Positions 34,426 through 44,610 of a stretch of DNA of 64,000 nucleotides are shown in pieces (positions within the stretch are counted from its first letter, which is position 1; every line of letters starts with the position of its first letter). Position numbers and translations under genes: made by a program. The notes beneath the pieces are model-generated. The model made no database searches, had not been told where the DNA came from, and saw only the letters and a list, made by a program, of their open reading frames with translations. Origin of the DNA: Ditylenchus dipsaci (taxonomy: Eukaryota; Nematoda; Chromadorea; Rhabditida; Anguinidae); assembly GCA_004194705.1 (NCBI GenBank), contig SADC01001210.1:248001-312000 (forward strand), written 5' to 3'.

Positions 34426-34968
34426 AAAACCATGATACCCCCCTCCCTGTGGTTCGAAATTTTTTTTCAGAATCAAAAAACAGCCAGCTTTCACATGAAA
34501 TCGGGGTCGAGAAACACATATATGAGGTTATCTCCTCCATCTGATCACTCCCCGTGGGGAGGGGGGGGGATTCTATACTGCAACCAAAAGTTCTCTAAAT
34601 CCCGCTTCCCATCAAAAATCACGGGGAGGGCCAACCTTTATATCGTTGCGTTTCAACTTTCCACTTTTGGACAAAAATACTTTTTTTCATCAAAACATTA
34701 TTCTTTTAAATATGGAGGACAAAAGTTTTATTTCCAAGTATGTACAGCAATTTTCCCACCAGTTTTCTATACTAATACAGCAATTATCAACCGGCGGAAA
34801 TTTATAATTAAATCTTTGCTTACATAACTTAATTTTTGCCTAGCCTTCTTACACCTGACTAAATTGTTTTGCTGATCTTTATAATTGCTTAAATATTAGT
34901 TACATTCGAAGTTTTAGAAGTGAAACTGCTGAAATTTTTTCTTTCTACCAAATTTCTACTACTCAAGC

Positions 34969-37900
34969 ATGACAGCTGATATAGCAGTTACTCTAAACAG
35001 TGACATATTGTCCAGTGAAACACCGCAGCCTTCTACTAGCACATCTGCCAAAAAAGGCAAAGAAAAGCCTCCACCTGAATATTGTGTTCTTCTGGTGGGC
35101 ACACATCACAAACAGCCTTTGGTTAGTCTTTTTACAATCTATTTAGACCTGCAAGGAAATGTAGTTGTCTAATCTTCCATCTTTTGGTCGCTATAAACTT
35201 CGATTTACGTTTTCTGATGCGTTGAAAGCGAAAAACAGTCGTACAGCCACACCTGAGTTTGACTGAAAAAAAATTATTATTTGGATGTCTTGGTACCCCA
35301 AGCTTATTTTTTCAAATTTTAGCTTGGAAGGCCAACGCATCCAAAAGGCATTCCAAAATGAATTTTTGTGAATAAACCAGGGGTGGCTAAAGTTTTTCGT
35401 TTTGAAAGACATGAAAAATAGTTAAAAGTGACTTAAAGGGCATGCTCGCTACCGATAGGAGTATTTTGAAAAGCGGGTATCAAGTCAATTTAAAAAATAT
35501 TTTTTTAAATAAAAATTATTGAGTACTCTTCCGGCAATATATAATCAAAAAGCTAGCTAACAGTATAGGAAGCTTAGTGTTAAAGCATTGGCGTACTGTG
35601 AGACAGGGTTGGACACGGGCCGGGCCGAGCCAGGCCGGGCCCGTAATGGGTTTTTTCTCTACAATAATTATTGAAGCTCTGTGCACATTATAACTCATTT
35701 TAAAGCTGTTGAACATCTCTACCAAACCTGATCAATGGCGTCCTGTTTCATGACTCTAACTTTTTTTGACACAAAGAAGAAAAAACAAAGCCGGCCCGGC
35801 GCCGGCTCGATTCAGCCCGGCTCGGCCCGGCCCGTGTCCACCCCTGCTGTGGGAGTCGGTCGTCAGTTCGATTCCGGTTGGATGCAGTATTTTTCCTTGA
35901 CTTTGACTACAATACGAAATTTAATTTTATCGTTTGAATTTCATTGGTACCCGCCTTTCAAAATACTTCCATCGACGACGGGCATGCCCATTTCAGCAAT
36001 GGAGATTTTGCAGGTTACAGGGCCTATTGGACTTTAGGGGCCATTTTTTGCCTTGGTCCCCCTGTTTTTTTTGATGAAAACAGCTTGCTCCCCCTGTTCA
36101 TTATGGTTACTGTAACACTGTGATTATGGTGATCAGGTTGATTATGGTTAACAAGATCACCTTTAATATTATCACCTTAAAACAACAAGGGGACCAAGGC
36201 ATATTTCATCAAAAAACAACAGGGGGGACAAGGCAAAAAATGGCCCCCTAAAGTCTAATAGGCCGGTTACAGTTCAAAAGATCCTCTTGTTAGTGATAAA
36301 TAAATGCATTTCTGTCTCTTTGCAAGATTTAATTTAGTTTAAAACTACAACGTATTTTACACCAACACATATACTTTTTCAGTTTGAGAAGCTTCTATCT
36401 GCATCTGACAAATTTGAGCGCCACATTCAATACCAGGACACCTTCTATTTGTATGTGAATATACAGGGTAAGCCTGCGGTTGTTGAGCTGAATGACCCGG
36501 CATTGTAAGTTAAATGTTAGTTTTAAGTAAACCAATTATTTATTATGGTTTTCCAGGAGCATACAGGTGCCCGAGAGATGGCTGTGCGCAAGGCTGAAGC
36601 TATAATACTTTGTTATGCTGCTTACAATGCTCCCTCTTTTCATCAACTCAGCTCCATTGCTGAAGATTTCAAGTCAAGGAAAAATGGTTCGGTAAGTTCT
36701 TTTTTTATTTTCTTGCATTTATATTAACTCAAAGCAGATCACGTGTCAAAAAAAGTTAAAATTCAAGTGATTTTGGAAATCATAAAATAAATAGGCTGAT
36801 TTTACGTGCAAAAGTGCCCCTGTCGTTGAAACTCACCAAAATGCTAAGCCACAATGTCAGCCCGAAAAAAAAATTATTTAAATTTTTTCTTGCTTTTGAG
36901 TTTTAAGGCTCAAATCGCAAAGCAAGACCAGTTTTATAGTGCATAGAATTTGTTGCTCGTCAATTATAATAATCTGGGAGATCATGACCCATTAAAAAGG
37001 CGAGCCGTGATGTATAAATCTCCGGCTCTGGCTCTCGCTCTGGCTCTGACTCTGGCTCCAAGCAAGAGCCAGAGCTGGAGAAAAATTTTCAAAATTCAGA
37101 GCCCAGAGCAAGAGCCGGAGCGAATTTTTTGAACTCGAGAGCCTGGGGCGAGAGCCGGAGCAATCTTTTTCTGATGAAAATCTTGGATCCAAATCCGGAG
37201 CCAATTTTTTAAAATAAAGAGCTCGGAGTCATATTTAGAGAAAATTCAAATTATTTGCGTTTCAAGAGTATACACTTATAATTTTCTGGTTCTGGCTTTC
37301 GCTCGGAGCCAGAGCCGGAGCAAATTTTTCAAAGTTGAGAGCCTGGAGCATAGCCGGAGCCAAATTTTCGAAGTTAAGAGCCCGGAGCAAGAGCCGGAGC
37401 AAATTTTTCCAAACTAAGATTTCAGACCCAGGGCGGAGCGAAATATCGCAAAAATAAATCACTGGCCGTGACGCAGTGGATAAGCGTTTGCTTTTATTAC
37501 CCAAAATCGTGCGCAGGTTCGATCCCACCTGGTGGCACGCTAGTTTCTTTGAGTCGATAAGGTAAATCGACTTTTTTACCGCCAGATTCAGAATCAGTGG
37601 CCAGCACCCTGAATGAACCTTCTCTTAGGAGTATTGAAATCGGGAGAGTGCGTTACAGGTGTTAAGCTTATTATTTTATCAATTATTTGACGCTACTTGC
37701 ATAACCCCCCCCCCCCCCCCAAATCAACTTTTTTTAAAAGTGTTTTAAAACACCCTATATCGACTCAAAATTGCCTCAGGAGTTCAAAAAAGACATTATT
37801 TTTAAGTTCTGGTCAATAAAAAATTGAGTTTTGGCACTTTTGAATTTCGACTTTTTACCTGTTTATCATGTTTTGGTCACTGGAGCTGGGCAAAAAGAGC

Positions 37901-40900
37901 CTCTAAATGCATTTTTTTCAGTGTTGTGCCTGAGAATTGAGTGAGAATTTGAACAGTATACCATAACTTTTTTTAAATGAGGAAATGTTAGTTTTTGATA
38001 TTTATGATCTTTATCCATTTTTAATTTTGAGTCTGTAATCTGCAATTAGATTTTAAGTTTTATTTGAATTTGAGATTTTCACGAGATTTTCAAAAATTTG
38101 AGATTTTCACCACTCTCACTAAGAAGTTACCTCAGTGAGCTCACTGAGAACTTTTCAGTGAGAGTGGTAAAAATCTCAAATTTTTGCAAATAAAACTTAA
38201 AATCTGATTGCAGATTACAGACTCAAAATTAAAAATGGGATAAAGATCATAAATATCAAAAACTAACATTTCCTCATTTAAAAAAAGTTATGGTATACTG
38301 TTCAAATTCTTACTCAATTCTCAGGCACAACACTGATTTTTTTTCAAGAGTCTTGCTCGAATTATGTCTAAGGTAAGTGAGTGCGCGCACCTCTAACTAA
38401 CCAAGCCCCCTGCGTCCCCTTCGGGGCGCAGGGGGCTTGGGGCTTGGGGCTTGGAGTTGAGATGCGCACACCCACATACCTTAGACGCAAATCACTCGAA
38501 AGTGACTCTGGATGCATAAAATGTATGCATACCAGAGTTTATTTATGCGGTAGGCCCCAGTCAACAAAACTATGTACAACATCTTCCTTTTTGTTCAAAA
38601 TTGGTCCCTTTTTGGTCTATTTCCACCCTAATACAGGCTTAAATCCCTTCGAAAATGGTCAAAATGGGTGCTTTTTGGTGGTCCAGAAACTCGATTTTTT
38701 ATTGACCAGAACTCAAAAATAATGTCTTTTTTGAGCTTCTGAGGCGATTTTAGGTCGATATAGGGTGTTTGGGAACATTTTAAAAAAAAGTTGATTTGGG
38801 GGGGGGTATATGCAAGTAGCGCCAATTATTTTTATTGTGCACTATGTCTAAGCCTAAGCCAACGCCTAAGCCTGAGCCTGATCTTGAGCCTAACTGAATA
38901 CGCACATTCCTTCAAAATAAATACTCTTTGGAAGAAGGGTGCACTTAGGGTTTTACCGAATCAGACATTGGTCAAACAATCCAAAGAGATAGTGTGCCAC
39001 CAAATGGTATCGAGCCTGTGCACGATTTTTTGTTTTTTGTTTTTACTTTTGTGTATTACCTTTAACTAAAAATCCCTATTTTTGTAAAAGTGTAGTTTAA
39101 AGCATAATTGACATTTGGAAAAGCAGTTTTTTTTAGTTTTTTCATGTTTCCGAAATTTAATAGCTATTTTGCCAATGAAAAATAACAGAAAAAAGCTAGG
39201 TTTTCAAATACTTTTTCTGTCCTAACTGGTGTTAGAAAAGTTCGGAAACTTTTTTTGACCTCATTTTATGATTGAAAATATCAATATAAAATATTCTGTA
39301 AAATGGGCTTTGTAGCCCTGTTCCTCCTCTTCCAAACTGTATATCCACTTTTTATTTTACTCATTAAAATGGCCGCCATTGGCAGCAATACATTTGCGCA
39401 ATCGTTTAGGGAAACTGTCAATGGCATTTTGAATAAATACTTGCGGGATTGCGTCCATTCTCTGACCAAAGATCTCTTCAATGCCGAGATCGAGTTGTGA
39501 GTCGTCGAGCAGGCCTTTGACTGCAGGTAGGGCCACACAAAGTAGTCCATCACATTCCATTCAGGTGAGTTGGGTGCCCAGTCACCTTTGATGCAGCATT
39601 GTCGCCCCAATGTTCGGAAAGTTGTTGGCAATCCAATTCTGAGTCTCAACTGCTCGATGAGATGCGCCCCGTCTTGCTGGAAGCACCATTCACCCTCCAG
39701 ACTGGCCTCAGCCCATGGTGCCAATATCGAAGCAATATCGATAGGCAGATAAACAGTTCAAACAAAGATGGAAAGCAAAGATAGCAACAAATGAGTCACT
39801 GCATAAATTAATTTGTGTCCTTTCTTCCTTTGCTTTCCTTTCTTAGCAGATGTATTATAAATAAAAGTGGATATACAGTTTGAAGAGGAGGAACAGGGCT
39901 ACAAAACCCATTTTACAGAAATATTTATATTGATATTTTCAATTATAAAAATGAGGTCAAAAAAGTTTCCGAACTTTTCTAACACAGTTATAATACTTAT
40001 CCATAAATTTCAGCTCCAGTTCTTCTGATCTGCAACGAAGACGAATACATTGAAGACGATGAAGAAGATACCACAAATGCCACCCACAGCTCTACTTCTG
40101 AAGGTTATGAGTCTTCTGAAGAGCATGAACATTCCTTACCCTCGCCCAACCATCAAAAACAACGTCGTCGGTCTATGGATAAGATTCGAAAATCACACGA
40201 AGAAATTTGTCCTATTACCTCAGAGCAGTAATTAATTTTGAAAATTTTTTAATAGCCAAAACAAAAATATATATATTTCAAGGGAGAAGACATGGCTCAA
40301 TTGTTTGGACCAGATTGTGAATTCCTGTCACTCTCATTTTCCAGCTTTCAAGGGGGAGCTCAACTAATAGAAAAACTAATTACTCGGATTAGAGCTCAGG
40401 CACCAGAAAAAGATCGCAGCAGGCCAAAAGAGCGCAGCCAATCCATCCTCAAAATCAAAAGGCGTCGGTCTATTCCCCACCCTTTGAAGTTTCTTCAAAA
40501 TCACTCCGGAGATGACAAAGCAGTTCAAAAAAGAGTCCCAGAGGAAAGCAAACTGATAAAACTTCAGCTCACAATGGAAGTTCCAGCAGCTCTTCCAGAG
40601 AATCCATAGAAAAAGTGACAATTCTGGTTTCTTGGGTGCGATTAGCAGTCCTCCAAGAAGATCCAAATCAGTGAATGTCTGTGGAGTAGAGGCAGAAGAG
40701 CATGAAACACATTTTCCATCAGCAGAAGGTGGCTATAAAGGCACAGCCAAAAGTAAAATCAGCAAAAAAGCAGTGGACACAAAGCTGAAGACTCAGATTT
40801 GCAGTCAAACTCAGCTTCTTCGCCTACTTCTTTGTACCAAAAGCACTCTCCTACTTTAATTCAACACATGATTTGGGACTAAATCCAATTCTCCTACAAC

Positions 40901-41104
40901 TCCGACCAGTCTAAGTGTGCACAGACTGGTGATTGGACAGGAAAACGAGGAGATGGGTCAGGAAAGGCAGAAAAGTAGTGAGAATGCAGAAGGGATTTGA
41001 CTGAGAAAAAGAGCTCTGATGCAGGAACCAAGAAAAAAAACTGGTCGTTTCGAAGAGTGGGCAAAGGAAGCAAAGACAAGTCTGCGGCATGTGTTATTTC
41101 ATAA
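34969..41104 (+). CDS. Ras-like protein with degenerate GTP-binding motifs and CaaX box
   Basis: Five exons: 34969-35121, 36383-36504, 36557-36691, 40014-40228 and 40283-41104. The order of Ras elements is kept: beta1/P-loop site (CVLLVGTHHKQPL), beta2-beta3 (TFYLYVNIQGKPAVVELND), the switch II region (EHTGAREMAVRKAEAIILCY), the G4 strand (APVLLICNEDEY) and the helix 5 region (GGAQLIEKLITRI). None of the nucleotide-binding signatures survive: GxxxxGKS, DTAG, NKxD and SAK are all altered. An acidic and Ser-rich insert of about 60 residues follows the G4 strand. A long Ser/Lys-rich tail ends in a basic stretch and CVIS, a CaaX prenylation motif, so membrane attachment is likely. Three donors and several A or T runs in exon 5 each lack one base for a continuous frame. 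Probably a pseudo-GTPase adaptor of the Ras family. Confidence 0.78.
35436..35998. mobile_element. foldback with tRNA-like loop, interrupted by a hAT-like MITE
   Basis: Ends AAAGGGCATGCTCGCTACCG and CGACGACGGGCATGCCCATT are inverted, as in 33290-33605. The tRNA-like loop (AAGCATTGGCGTACTGTG ... GTCGTCAGTTCGATTCC) is split by the element 35604-35846. It lies in intron 1 of the Ras-like gene. Confidence 0.78.
35604..35846. mobile_element. hAT-like MITE with GGGCCG arrays, 8-bp TSD
   Basis: 243 bp with ends CAGGGTTGGACACGGGCCGG and CCGGCCCGTGTCCACCCCTG. Subterminal GGGCCGGGCCGAG words lie on both sides. Flanking duplication CTGTGAGA (35596-35603) / CTGTGGGA (35847-35854) matches 7 of 8. The interrupted tRNA-like host is restored exactly when the element and one TSD copy are removed, judged against 33290-33605. 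Confidence 0.88.
36035..36262. mobile_element. foldback, GGGGGCCATTTTTTGCC arms
   Basis: GGACTTTAGGGGCCATTTTT and ATGGCCCCCTAAAGTCTAAT are inverted. CCTTGGTCCCCCTG lies in both arms, and the centre reads TGTAACACTGTGATTATGGT, as in 31815-32052. It is in intron 1 of the Ras-like gene. Confidence 0.72.
37004..37468. mobile_element. second copy of the GCTCCGGCTCTTGCTCC array element, inverted
   Basis: Left end GTGATGTATAAATCTCCGGC and right end TATCGCAAAAATAAATCACTG match the termini of 11179-11892 in opposite orientation. The interior holds AGAGCCGGAGCAAATTTTTC and GAGAGCCCGGAGCAAG units. It lies in intron 3 of the Ras-like gene. The target duplication is not clear here. Confidence 0.75.
37466..37560 (+). 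repeat. tRNA-like sequence
   Basis: GGCCGTGACGCAGTGGATAA (A-box-like) and GCGCAGGTTCGATCCCACC (B box) are separated by about 30 bases. It begins directly at the right end of the array element, so that element inserted into or next to it. Confidence 0.6.
37690..38825. mobile_element. poly(C)-ended foldback with nested insertions
   Basis: Left GACGCTACTTGCATA plus a C run of about 17; right a G run followed by TATATGCAAGTAGCGCC. Inner arms share ACACCCTATATCGACTCAAA / its complement and TTTTTTATTGACCAGAACTC. The middle contains the hAT-like hairpin 37919-38335 and, at 38369-38485, a hairpin of the 14031 type. Confidence 0.72.
37919..38335. mobile_element. hAT-like near-perfect hairpin, 8-bp TSD ATTTTTTT
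   Basis: 417 bp with ends CAGTGTTGTGCCTGAGAATT and its complement. Arms of about 200 bp are nearly identical throughout, meeting near 38130. The flanking duplication ATTTTTTT is exact (37911-37918, 38336-38343). The interrupted sequence is the GCATTTTTGATCAAGAGTCT block that is uninterrupted at 13994 and 16381. Confidence 0.85.
39223..39990 (-). mobile_element. internally deleted mariner element in Ras-like intron 3
   Basis: Inverted ends ACTGGTGTTAGAAAAGTTCG and CGAACTTTTCTAACACAGT with TA at both sides. TIRs extend about 130 bp, to TGTATATCCACTTTTTAT / its complement. The remaining interior is the 3' part of a transposase on the minus strand. Confidence 0.85.
39281..39724 (-). pseudogene. 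C-terminal fragment of mariner transposase
   Basis: The minus-strand frame contains the second catalytic Asp in WCFQQDGAHLIEQLRLRIG and the third region in DWAPNSPEWNVMDYFVWPYL, where the family usually has SPDLN. It then continues to SKIKSGYTVWKRRNRATKP in the TIR. The N-terminal DNA-binding half and first Asp are missing, so it is a dead, truncated transposase. Confidence 0.85.
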
Positions 41105-41316
41105 ACTTATTTTTTTCTTTTGCTGATAGTAAATTTACAAGCTTTAAATTGGTTTTATATGTTGTCCGGTGATAATAGTTAATAAATTCAGGTTAATAAT
41201 TAGTGTCTCTTCGCAAAATAAGATGCTTAGAAATTTATACTTTGCAGCAGGGCTTGTAATAATAAAAGGGATGTTTTTTGCTTGAAATAAAGACATTTTT
41301 AGAATATTTTATTTTT
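41105..41316. other. 3' flank of the Ras-like gene
   Basis: AT-rich DNA after the TAA stop. AATAAA-like signals are present (AATAATAAAAGG near 41258), but a cleavage site cannot be set. Confidence 0.4.
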
Positions 41317-42083
41317 CGGGTTGTCGTCCGGCCGGACGAATTTCGGCTTTTCGGCCGAGAATCCATATTTTCCGGTACAGTCGACTCTCGATTTAAGGAC
41401 ACCCCAAAGTTCGTTCCCCAGCTGGGTCCGACTCTTTTTTAGCTCGATTTTCAAAGCTTTTTAAAATTCTCTTTTGACAGTCTGGTCGTAAATATCGCAA
41501 GGTTGCCGATTTTGCCGATCGTTTTTCAAAATCCAGAAACTTTTTCTTCTTAAAAAGCAAACCTCGATTTAAGGACAGGATTTTAGAAAAAGCCTGTCCT
41601 AAATCGAGGGTTTGCTTTTAAGAAGAAAAAGTTTCTGGATTTGGAAAAACGATCGGCAAAATCGGCAACCTTGCGATATTTGCGACCAGACTGTCAAAAC
41701 AGAATTTTAAAAAAGCTTCGAAAATCGAGCTAAAAAAGTGTCGGACCCAGCTGGGGAACGAACTTTTGGGGTGTCCTTGAATCGAGAGTCGACTGTATTA
41801 GCTTTTGGCTCGACTCGGCCAGTCGGTAATTTCGGTTTTCAGCAATGGCTTATGTTAGTCAGGACTGAAAAATGCGCCACAAACTGCAACATGAACAAAA
41901 ATTAAAAAAAGGAACGAATTGAAAAAGTGATAAAAATCAACCTACCAATTTCCGCCAAAAACCGACATTTTTTAGTTTTCGGCTCGGCCGGCTGACATTT
42001 TGGTTTTTGGCTTCCGCTCGGCCCGGCCGGCGAAAATTTCGGCTTCGGTTCGGCATTTCGGCTCGGCCGGCCGACAACCCTAG
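41317..42083. mobile_element. hAT-like element with GGCCGGCCGAG arrays, 8-bp TSD
   Basis: Ends GGGTTGTCGTCCGGCCGG and CCGGCCGACAACCCTAG are inverted. The words CGGCCGGCC, TCGGCTCGGC and TTTTCGG recur near both ends. Flanks TTATTTTT (41309-41316) and TTATTTTA (42084-42091) match 7 of 8. A Tigger-like foldback (41378-41795) is inserted within its left part. Confidence 0.8.
41378..41795. mobile_element. Tigger-like long foldback, GATTTAAGGACACC word
   Basis: Ends CAGTCGACTCTCGATTTAAG and complement, flanked by TA (41376-41377, 41796-41797). Arms of about 200 bp carry AAGTTCGTTCCCCAGCTGGG and CGCAAGGTTGCCGATTTTGC. The centre is CCTCGATTTAAGGACAGG and its complement, so the terminal word is repeated at the tip of the hairpin. 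Confidence 0.88.
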
Positions 42084-42084
42084 T

Positions 42085-42680
42085 TATTTTATACACTGCT
42101 TATTGCTCTTTGCTGTTGAAAAATAAGATTTTGACGTGAAATTCTAAATAAAAATAAGATTTTAAATGCCGAAACAAGGACACCTGACTGCTCCAAACCT
42201 TAGAATAATAAATAAAATTGTCGGGCAATCAATTTAGGTGCTCATAATACCAAGTCCGCAAATGACTTTGCGCGAATCCAAAGACCAAACCGCTTGTCAA
42301 TGTTGCCAGCCCTTCAGAAATATATATGAAAATCTAACAAACTTTAAATAAATTCACTTCTAATTATTTTGAACTACACGTTAAATAGATAAGATAAATT
42401 TTTGATTGAATTGTTGTCTAAATAAATTTAGTAAGAATAATTCTGAGCTTAACTAATTTTAAAAAATATTCATTGTAAGTGATACACTAGACACTACAAA
42501 TGAAAACGTAAGTTATTAAATTAGATTTTTTGCAGCTTTTAATAGGGTTGTAAAACGGTAATTAACCACGGTAATTACCGGTATATTACAAAACGTTAAA
42601 AATGCGTTGAAAACTAAAAAAAAATTCTTTTTGTAATTTTTTTTGTTTGGATAAACCCTTTGAAAAAAGTGCAAAATGTA
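42085..42680. other. no gene recognised
   Basis: AT-rich; contains GTAATTACCGGTATATTAC near 42575. No coding support. Confidence 0.5.
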
Positions 42681-42687
42681 TGCCGAC

Positions 42688-43695
42688 CTGAGTGCAAGAT
42701 TAGGCGTGTTTTTAAAGGACCATATAAGTAACTCAGGTGGCTCAGTGGTACAGGGATGAGAATTTGTCCTATTTGCTTAAAATTTAGGATATTTTAGTCC
42801 TAGAAAGGTCCTAATATAGTATGGTCCTATTTTAGGACTATGGTCTTACATAGGACAGTAGCCCTATACAGGACTATAGTCCTATTAGGACATAGTCCTA
42901 TATAGGACTAGTTAAAACTATAGCCCTATATAGGACCATGTCCTAAACAGGACTACAGTTTTAAATAGTCTTATTTAGGATTATAGTCCTAAATAGGACT
43001 GCTTAAAGCTATGGTCCTATATAGGACTATCGTCCTAAATAGGACCATAGTCCTAAAATAGGGCATACTATTATTAGGACTTTTTAGGACCATAAATAGT
43101 CCTAAATAGTCCTATATAGGACCAAATTCTCATCCCTGCAGTGGTATGTAGCGTGGTTTGGTAATTATACGTCTCAGGTTCGATTCCCTTGTCTGCTATG
43201 TTATTTTTGATCATTTATGTTAATACACTATAATTATTTAAAAAATATTTCGGACTAAAAAAAGTATCCCGCGCGCATTTGAATTTGCCAAATTCTTATC
43301 GTAACCAACAAGTATGGTCCTTAAAAGGGAAGAGCTCTACTTTTTTTCTTTTTTTTTATTAAAAAAAATTCTGTTTGTATCATTTTGTAGCTAAAATTCA
43401 GGGCTTCAAAATAAAAAATCTAGCAGCAACATCCGATAAAAAAATGGGGTTAAAATGCTTAGGTCCGCATTCAGGCCCACACTCCGTCGAGTGTAGACCC
43501 GAGTGTCGACCTGAGTGCGGACTTATGCATTTTTACCCCAATTTTCATATCAGATGTTGCTTGTCAATAGCTCATTTTAAAGTTCTGAATCTTAGCTACA
43601 AAATAGAACCAACAGAGAAAAATTTCAGGAAAGAAAAAAGTACAGCTCTTCCCACGTTAAAAACACGCCAAATCTCGCACTCAGGTCGACACTCA
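42688..43695. mobile_element. foldback with tRNA-like loop, carrying a hAT-like insertion
   Basis: Outer arms GACCTGAGTGCAAGATTAGG and CTCGCACTCAGGTCGACAC are inverted, followed by GCGTGTTTTTAAAGGACCAT / its complement. The loop has a tRNA-like sequence (GGTGGCTCAGTGGTA ... CAGGTTCGATTCCC) interrupted by 42751-43138. A GTCGAGTGTAGACCCGAGTG cluster lies at 43480-43530. Confidence 0.72.
42751..43138. mobile_element. hAT-like MITE with TAGGACTATAGTCC arrays, 8-bp TSD CAGTGGTA
   Basis: Ends CAGGGATGAGAATTTG and CAAATTCTCATCCCTG, exact 8-bp duplication CAGTGGTA (42743-42750, 43139-43146). The interior is almost wholly the words TAGGAC, GTCCTA and TATAGTCC in both orientations. The insertion point lies inside the A-box-like GGCTCAGTGGTA of a tRNA-like sequence. 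Confidence 0.9.
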
Positions 43696-43948
43696 TTATG
43701 TTTCTCTCTTATTACATTTAAAAATTTAGCGTAATTTTGATGTCTTTTTTGTTTTTTATGAAAAAGATAAAGTTATTAGGTTGAGCTCAAAACTGAATAG
43801 TTTAAAGGGGTATACAAGTGCTCGACACAACAAAAATTTTACAAAGGAATCAAGTTGAAATTTAACACTTAAAAATGTCTTGAGAATTAGGTCACATATT
43901 CATGAATTTAAACTTAAAAATAAAAGTATAATTTTAGAATCGCTCACA

Positions 43949-44000
43949 ATGAGAATCATCAAGTGTCTTCTTGTAGTCCTGGCAGCTATATTATTCAGTA
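43949..44000 (+). CDS. possible signal-peptide exon
   Basis: ATG followed by RIIKCLLVVLAAILFSN, an ideal secretion signal, then a GTAACT donor-like site at the Ser/Asn codon. No downstream exon of a secreted protein is identified; the next coding exons (from 45081) are of a cytoplasmic type. Could be chance. Confidence 0.25.
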
Positions 44001-44257
44001 ACTTTTTTGTCACAATTTGAAAATTTTAAAGGCATCTAGAGATCACATAATCTTCATTAATCCACCTTGGCGGGTTATTTTTCGATCCCTATAAATTTCA
44101 GATCGTTTTGAAATTTTTGGGTGTTCAATCGAAAACGGAAATTCGGAGTTGAGTAGAGCTTGTGGAGATAGAAAATGCAAGAAATAGCCCATAAAACTGT
44201 AAACACCGCCCCAAATATAGTCTAAAAAAAGTCGAGGGGGGCTGATTTATAGATTTA

Positions 44258-44545
44258 CAGTCGAGCCGATATTAGTGCGATATAACGGAGAGGAATAAAA
44301 ACTGATATTATGCGATATAATAAGGGCTGTATTGGGGAGGGAAGAGAATGAAAAAACGCCACTTTGTTATAACGAGGGTGCCATTATAACGGCACCCTCG
44401 TTATAACAGCACCTTGAGAGAAATTTGGCTGGCAGAAGAGAAACATGACAAAGTTTACCTCCGATACAACGGCTTCCCCGATATAACGTCACCTTTGCCT
44501 GATCCCCAGGGGTGCCATTATACCGGCACTCGATTTTAATACGTT
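44258..44545. mobile_element. decayed Tigger-like MITE, GCGATATAAC word
   Basis: Left end CAGTCGAGCCGATATTAGTG after TA (44256-44257). Words CGATATAAC, GTTATAACG and CCATTATAACGGCACC are iterated, with a CCCCAGGGGTGCC block before a degraded right end. A short insert near 44328-44370 interrupts it. Confidence 0.6.
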
Positions 44546-44610
44546 AGCTATTAATTTTTTTACAGAAACTCATAACAAAAAATATGAGCTATCAAGTATT
44601 TTAAACCATA

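Noticed and set aside
36433..36567. Alternative intron 2 of the Ras-like gene (CAGG|GTAAGC to ACAG|GTGCC)
   Set aside because: It restores the frame without an extra base but removes the GKPAVVELND strand that matches the Ras beta3 region, so the longer exon is preferred.
42729..43198. A functional tRNA gene split by an intron
   Set aside because: The interruption has CAGGG ends and an exact 8-bp TSD, and the remaining halves do not form a good acceptor stem.
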